This document shows positions 1 to 6,000 of a stretch of DNA of 6,378 nucleotides, piece by piece. The notes beneath the pieces were generated by a model. It saw nothing but the letters and a program-made list of their open reading frames with translations, was not told the DNA's origin and did no database searches. Position 1 is the stretch's first letter. Every line of letters starts with the position of its first letter. Made by a program: the position numbers and the translations under genes. The stretch comes from JAADHY01 sp964428935 (GTDB lineage Bacteria > Planctomycetota > Planctomycetia > Planctomycetales > Planctomycetaceae), in the NCBI GenBank assembly GCA_964428935.1, contig CAYSAG010000298.1:1-6378 (forward strand), read 5' to 3'.

Positions 1-3000
1 CGCCCTGGCCAATGACTTGCGTGTCCGTCAGCGTCTGGTCGACGTCGGCGGTTTGGAGCAAGCGGTCGGTTCCGTCGCCGCCGAGCAAGGTGTCGTTGGC
101 CGAGCCACCCAGCAGCGTGTCGTTGCCGGCTCCGCCGTCCAGCCGCACAGCGACTGCGGCCGCCGAGGCGTCGAGGCGGTCGTCGCCGGCTCCGCCAGCC
201 ACCGACACCGTTCCCGTGAACTGAGCGTCCAGCGCGGCGACGGTCACCGAGTCGTTGCCGGCCCCGCCGCTGTCGGCTTCGACAACAATCGACGTTGTGG
301 GGGCGAGGAAGGTCACCGTCTCGCTCGAGCCGGTCGTGCTGACCCGCAGCCAGCCGTTGGCTGGAACTCCGTCGTCGGTCAAGGTGACGTTGTCCGAGCC
401 GTTGCCGAAGGTGAAGCGTCGCGTGGCGGCCGGCAGTGCGTCGGTAATCGGTTCGATTCCGTCGTAGCGAATGGTTCGGGTCGTCGGGCCGAACGTGACG
501 TCGACGGTCCCCGACGTGGCGTCGAAGAACGTGTACGCGACCGAGTCGGCCGCCGACGCTCCGGTCAACACCAGCTTGTCCGCTGCGGTCTGCCCGTTTC
601 CGTGGAACGTGAGGCCGTCCGGCGGCAGCGTCGACGCTCCCGCGCCGAAGTCGACCACCAGTGTGTCGTCGTCGCCCGAGCCGACGACGGTAATGCTTCG
701 GACGCCGGCTTGCAGCACCCACGACTGCACGTCGCCGGTCAGTGAGTCGACGAAGGCGAAGTAGTCCGCTCCGCCGGGGCCGGTGACCGAACGAAGGGTG
801 TACGAGTCCGCCACGCCGTCGGTGGCCGGGGCGAACACGAAGTCGTCGCCAATGGTCAGCTGAGCCGAGTCGGTGTCGGAAGCTCCCGACTGGTCGACCA
901 CCGTCACGTCAATGGTGTGCGTGCCCACGCCCAGGCCCAGGTCGGCCAGCGTCAGCCACGGAACGGTGGCCGTGGGCGAACTGGTGGTGAAGTCCGGCGT
1001 GCCGTCCTGGTTGAAGTCCCACCGGTACGCGACAATTTGGCCGTCGGGGTCGGCCGAGCCACTGGCGTTCACGGGCAAGTCGGTGCCGGCGTCCATGGCG
1101 TACGGACCGCCCGCGTCGGCCGTCGGCGGGTCGTTCACCGGTGTGACGACAATTTCGACGGTCGTGACGGGACCGTCGCTGGTTCCGTCGTTCGGTCGGT
1201 ACTCGAACCGGTCGCGAGTCGTTTCGCTGCCGTCGTGGGTGTAGGTGAACGTGCCGTCGGCGGAGAAGGTGAACGCTGCGGCGTGAGCCGGCGGCGTCAC
1301 CAGGACGGCCGTCAGCGGGTCGCCTTCGGGGTCGACGTCGTTGGCCAGTACGCTGTCGGCCGGCAGGACGGTCAACGTTCCGCCCTCGGCCACCGTGTAC
1401 AGGTCGTCGTTTGCGGTCGGGGGTGTGTTCACGCCGACCACGGTGACCCGGACAAGCACAGAACCGGCCAGGGCGTCGCCGTCGCTGGGCGTGTAGGTGA
1501 ATTGGTCCTGAGCCGTTTCGCCGGCTCGGAGCGAAGCGAAGGCCTCGGCCGGCGTGTAGGTGAAGCTGCCGTCGGCGTTGAGCGTGAGCAACGAGCCGGA
1601 CGGCAGCCTGACAGGCACTCCCACCGACAGCGGGTCGCCGTTGACGGCGGCCACGTGGAGCTGTTCGCCGTCCACGTCCAGGTCGTTGGCCAGTACGCCG
1701 TCTGCGGCCACGACGAGCGGCTGGTTGTCCTGCGTCTGGTAGGCGTCGGCCACGCCGGCTGGCGCGTCGTTGACGCCGTGCACGGTGACCGTGACGGTCA
1801 CGGGTGGTCCCGCGTCGGCCGCGTCGGTCGGCGTGTAGGTGAACTGGTCCACGGCCTGCTCGCCGTCGTCCAGCCAGTCGAAGGCTCCGGTCGGGCTGTA
1901 GAGGAAGCTTCCGTCGGCGTTCAGAGTCAGCAGGGCGCCGGAGGGCAGCACGACCGGCTGACCCACGTCGGCCGCCGAGCCGTTCACTTCGGCCACGGTC
2001 AGGGCGTGGCCTTCGGCGTCGGTGTCGTTGGCCAACACACCGGGGGCGGGGACGTTCACGGGTGTGTCTTCGGTGGTGTCGTACGCGTCGTCGGTTCCGA
2101 CGGGAGCGTCGTTGCGGCCGTCGACAAAAACCGTGACCGGCACGGGAGCCCCGAGGTTGTCTCCGTCGGTTGCCGTGTAGGTGAACGTGTCCGCCGCTTG
2201 GTCGCCGACGTCCAAACCGTCGAAGGCGCCGGCCGGGTCGTACACGAAGCTGCCGTCGTCCCAGACCGTCAGCACGGCGCCGGACGGCAGTGTCAACGTC
2301 GTGCCGGCGGCCGTGACCGCGTAGGCTTGGCCGCCCGCCGTCACGGAGGCCACGCGGAGCGGGTCGCCGTCCGGGTCGACGTCGTCGGCCAGCAGGCCGG
2401 TGGCCGCGGGCTGGTTCAACGGCGTGTCTTCGTCGGTTGCGAAAACGTCGTCCGGAGGCACGCTGGTGTCGCGCGGCAAGTCGTTGACGGGCGTCACGGT
2501 GACCGAAACGGTGGCCACGTCGGTGCTGAACGGCGAGCTGCCGCCCGTGCCAATTGCGGCAATGTTCACGTTCGCGCTGCCGCTGGCCCGGCCGTCGGAC
2601 CGGTCCCAAGCTCGCAGCACCAGACCCGGGTCGACCAGTCCGTTGAAGTCCGGAGCGGGAACGAACCGAATTCGCTCGGTGGCACCGGCCGCCAGCAGCA
2701 CGGCCGACGTGTCGCTGACAGCGCCGAAGTCCAGCCAGGTCGCACCGCCGTCGACGGAGTACTGCCAGGTGCCGTGCGAGTTGTCCACGCCGACCACCGC
2801 AATGCCTTCCAGCGCGCCGGGGTCAATGTCGGTGATTGGGTCGCCGGCGCTGCCGAGCAACTGCCAGACCAGCATTCCGGGCGGGTTGGTGGTGTCTTCG
2901 GCCACGGGGAGCAGCGACAGGTCGGCGGTTGGGTCGAGCACCGGCGCGTCGTTGACCGGCAGAACGCTGACCGTCGCCGTCTCGACTTCGGTGCTGAAGG

Positions 3001-6000
3001 CCGTCGTGCCGCCGTTGGTCGAGACGTCGGCGAACGTCCCGTTGGCCAGACCGTCGCTCCGGTCCCAAGCCCGAAGCTGCAGCGAGGCCAAGCCGAAGTA
3101 GTTCGGGTTGGGGACGAACCGCAGGCGGTTCTGAGCCGCGTCGGTCAACAGCAGCGCCGACGTGTCCGACACGCCGGTCAGGGCTGACCACGTCGCGCCG
3201 CCGTCCGTGGAGTACTGCCACTGGCCGTTCGTGTTGTCGACGGCCACGACGGCAATGCCCTCGACCGCGCCCGGGTCGGGGTCGGTAATGGCGTCGCCGC
3301 CGTTTGCCTGACTGCTGTCAATCAGCTGCCGCACCGTCACGCCCGTGTTGTTGGCGTCGGTGACGTCTTCGGGAATGGGCGTGAGGGTCATTTGTCCGGC
3401 CGTGTGCAGGGTCGGTGCGTCGTTGACCTGCAAGACTCGAATCGTCACCGTGACAGGCACACCCTGAAGCTGGCCGTCGCTGGGAGCGTACTGGAACGTG
3501 TCCGTTGCGGCCTCACTGCCGTCGTGGACGTACACGAACGTGCCGTTGGCTCCGCTGAACAGGAAGCTGGTGGCGTGCTGCGGACCGCTGCCAACTACGT
3601 GGACGGCGTTGAGCGGGTCGCCGTCGACGTCCCCGTCGTTCAGCAGAATGCTGTCGTCGCTCGGGTCGCCCGGCGTGGCGTTGCCCGTTGCGTCGTTGAC
3701 GACCAACACGCCGTTCTCGACCACGGTGTAGACGTCCGGCTGCGCGACCGGTGCGTCGTTGACCGGCCGCACCGTAATGGAGGCCGTCTCGACGGCCGTG
3801 CTGAAGGCCGTGGTGCCGCCGTTGTTCGACGTGTCCACGCCCGTCTGCCCGCTGACGCCGCTCGACTGGTCCCACGCCCGGAACTGAATGCCCGGGTCGA
3901 CGGTGCCGTTGTAATTCAGGTTCGGCACGAAGCGCACTCGGTCGTTTTCGTCCAGCAGCACCGCCGGGCTGTTGGAGTCAATGGCTCCGACGCCGGCGTC
4001 GGCGAAGCTGTGCCAGGTTGCGCCGTCGTCGGTCGAGTACTGCCAAGTGCCGTTCGTGTCGTCGACGCCAATGACGGCAATGCCCTCCGGCTGCGGGCCA
4101 CCGAGTACGGCGTCGACGTCGGTAATGCGGTCGCCGCCGGCACTGGCAACCAGGTCGGCGACCGTCGTGCCTGGGTTGAGCGCGTCCGGGACGTCCTCGT
4201 CGATTGGGGCCAGAGCCATGTCGCCCGTGTTGTCGAGGACGGGAGCGTCGTTGACCGGACGGACGGTCACCGACACCGTGTCTGTGGCGGCGCTAAACGG
4301 CGTCGTGCCGCCGTTGACCGACACGTCCACGCCTGTGGTCCCGCTGGCCCGGCCGTCGGTCTGGTCCCACGCGCGGAAGGTGAACGTGGCCGTGCCGTGC
4401 CAGTCGGCGTCCGGCAGGAACCGAATTCGAGCGTTCGGGTCCAGCAGCACGGCGGAGGTCTCCGAAACGTTTCCGAAAGCCGTCCATGCTCCGCCAGCCA
4501 CCTGGTACTGCCACGTGCCGTTGGTGTCGTCCACACCGGTCACGGCAATGCCTTCCTGGGCCAGGACGTCCACGTCGGTGATTGGGTCGACCGTCGGGTC
4601 GCTGGACAGAATGGCGGCCACCGAGTCGCCTCCGTTCAGCCCCGGAGCCACGTCCTCGTCAATCGGCGACAGGTGCAGGTCGGCGTCGGGGTTCAAGACG
4701 GGCGAGTCGTTGACCGACGTGACGGTCACGGTGGTGTCGGTGTTCGGAGCCAGAGCCGTGTTGCCGTCGGTTACGTCGACCACCAGTGTGGTTTGGACAG
4801 CGTCGCCCGGCGGCACCTGGTTCGGAGTGGGCTGGAACACCAACGCCTGCAGGGCCGCGGTGACGTCGGCCGGCGCGGCCGTCAGCTGGTAGGTGCCGGC
4901 AGCGACCCGAGCGAAGCCGCCGGCCAGCACGCCGTTGTCGTCGGTGGTGACGTTGGTCGCCACGTCAATGAGCGTGACGGTGACGGTGACGGTTGGGCTG
5001 TCTTTGTCGGCAACCTGAGCCGACGCGAAGGGACGGACGGTCTGCTTGTCCGTCAGGGCCAGGGCGTTCGGCGACGGAATGCCGGTCAGTTCGGGTGGTG
5101 TGTCGACCGCGTCGGCGGTGACGGTGGTCGAGGTGTCGGTCACGACCGCGCCGCCGTTGTCGGCCACCTCGATTTCGAACCACGAGACCGTCCACGGGTT
5201 CTGCGGCGGCTGAGCGTTCAGCGCATCTTGCGGCCGCGGAATCAGATTCTCGGTCGGCTGGAACACCAGTTGTCTCAAAGCGGCCTGCGCCTGCACGTCG
5301 GAGACGCCGTCCAGTTGGTACTCGCCCGGGTTGCCCGTGGGCGCAAAGCCCGAGGCGGCCAACGAGGCGGCAGTAAACACGCCGTTGCGGTCGGTTGGGT
5401 TGCCCGGCGCGCCGGCGTTGTCCTCGCGAATTCGGACGGTGACCGTCAGCACGTTGTGCCCTGGGAACAGGTCCGGGTCGTCGACGGTGACTCCCGTGAA
5501 CGGTGCGACGGTTTCTGTGTCGTTGATTCGGTAGGCGTTGGGAGCGGGGACGGTCAAGACGGGCGGGTCGTTGACCGGGTTAATGGTCAAGGTCACCGTG
5601 GCGACGCCGCTGGTCGCCGTGCCGTCGTCGGCCACGTAGGTAAACGTCACCTGGTGGTTCGGCTCGGGCGGTTCGTCTCCGTTGTGCACGTAGGTGAATG
5701 TGCCGTCGGGGTTGAGCGTGAAGACGCCCACGTGGTACGGCGGCGCGGTGCGAAGGGTGGCTGTGAGCGGTTCGACGTCGACGTCGGTGTCGTTCGCCAA
5801 GACCCCGGCCGGGTGGCCGTTCTTCCCGTCGGCCTCCAGCACCCCGCCTTCGTCCACCACGTAAAAGTCCGGGTTGGCGACGGGTGCGTCGTTGACGCCG
5901 TTGACCGTCACCGTGACGGTGGCTGGAGTGCCCGGGTCGGTTCCGTCGTGCGGCGTGTACTGGAATGTGTCGTCGTACGACTCGCCGTCGTCCAGCCACT

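Noticed and set aside
909..2609. A 566-codon minus-strand open frame
   Set aside because: It is out of frame with the repeat protein and gives an Arg/Gly-rich translation with no recognisable motif. This is typical of a shifted frame in GC-rich repeats.
917..3187. A 756-codon plus-strand open frame, and its neighbour at 17-745
   Set aside because: Both are codon-in-phase antisense to the minus-strand gene. They stay open because that gene rarely uses CTA, TTA or TCA. They end exactly where it uses TCA for Ser (743-745 and 3185-3187). Their products are Arg/Val/Gly-rich with no domain motifs.
3972..4892. A 306-codon plus-strand open frame rich in Ser, Thr and Val
   Set aside because: Its apparent low-complexity, secreted-looking composition comes from the reverse complement of the Asp/Gly/Thr-rich modules. 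No start signal or independent motif was found.
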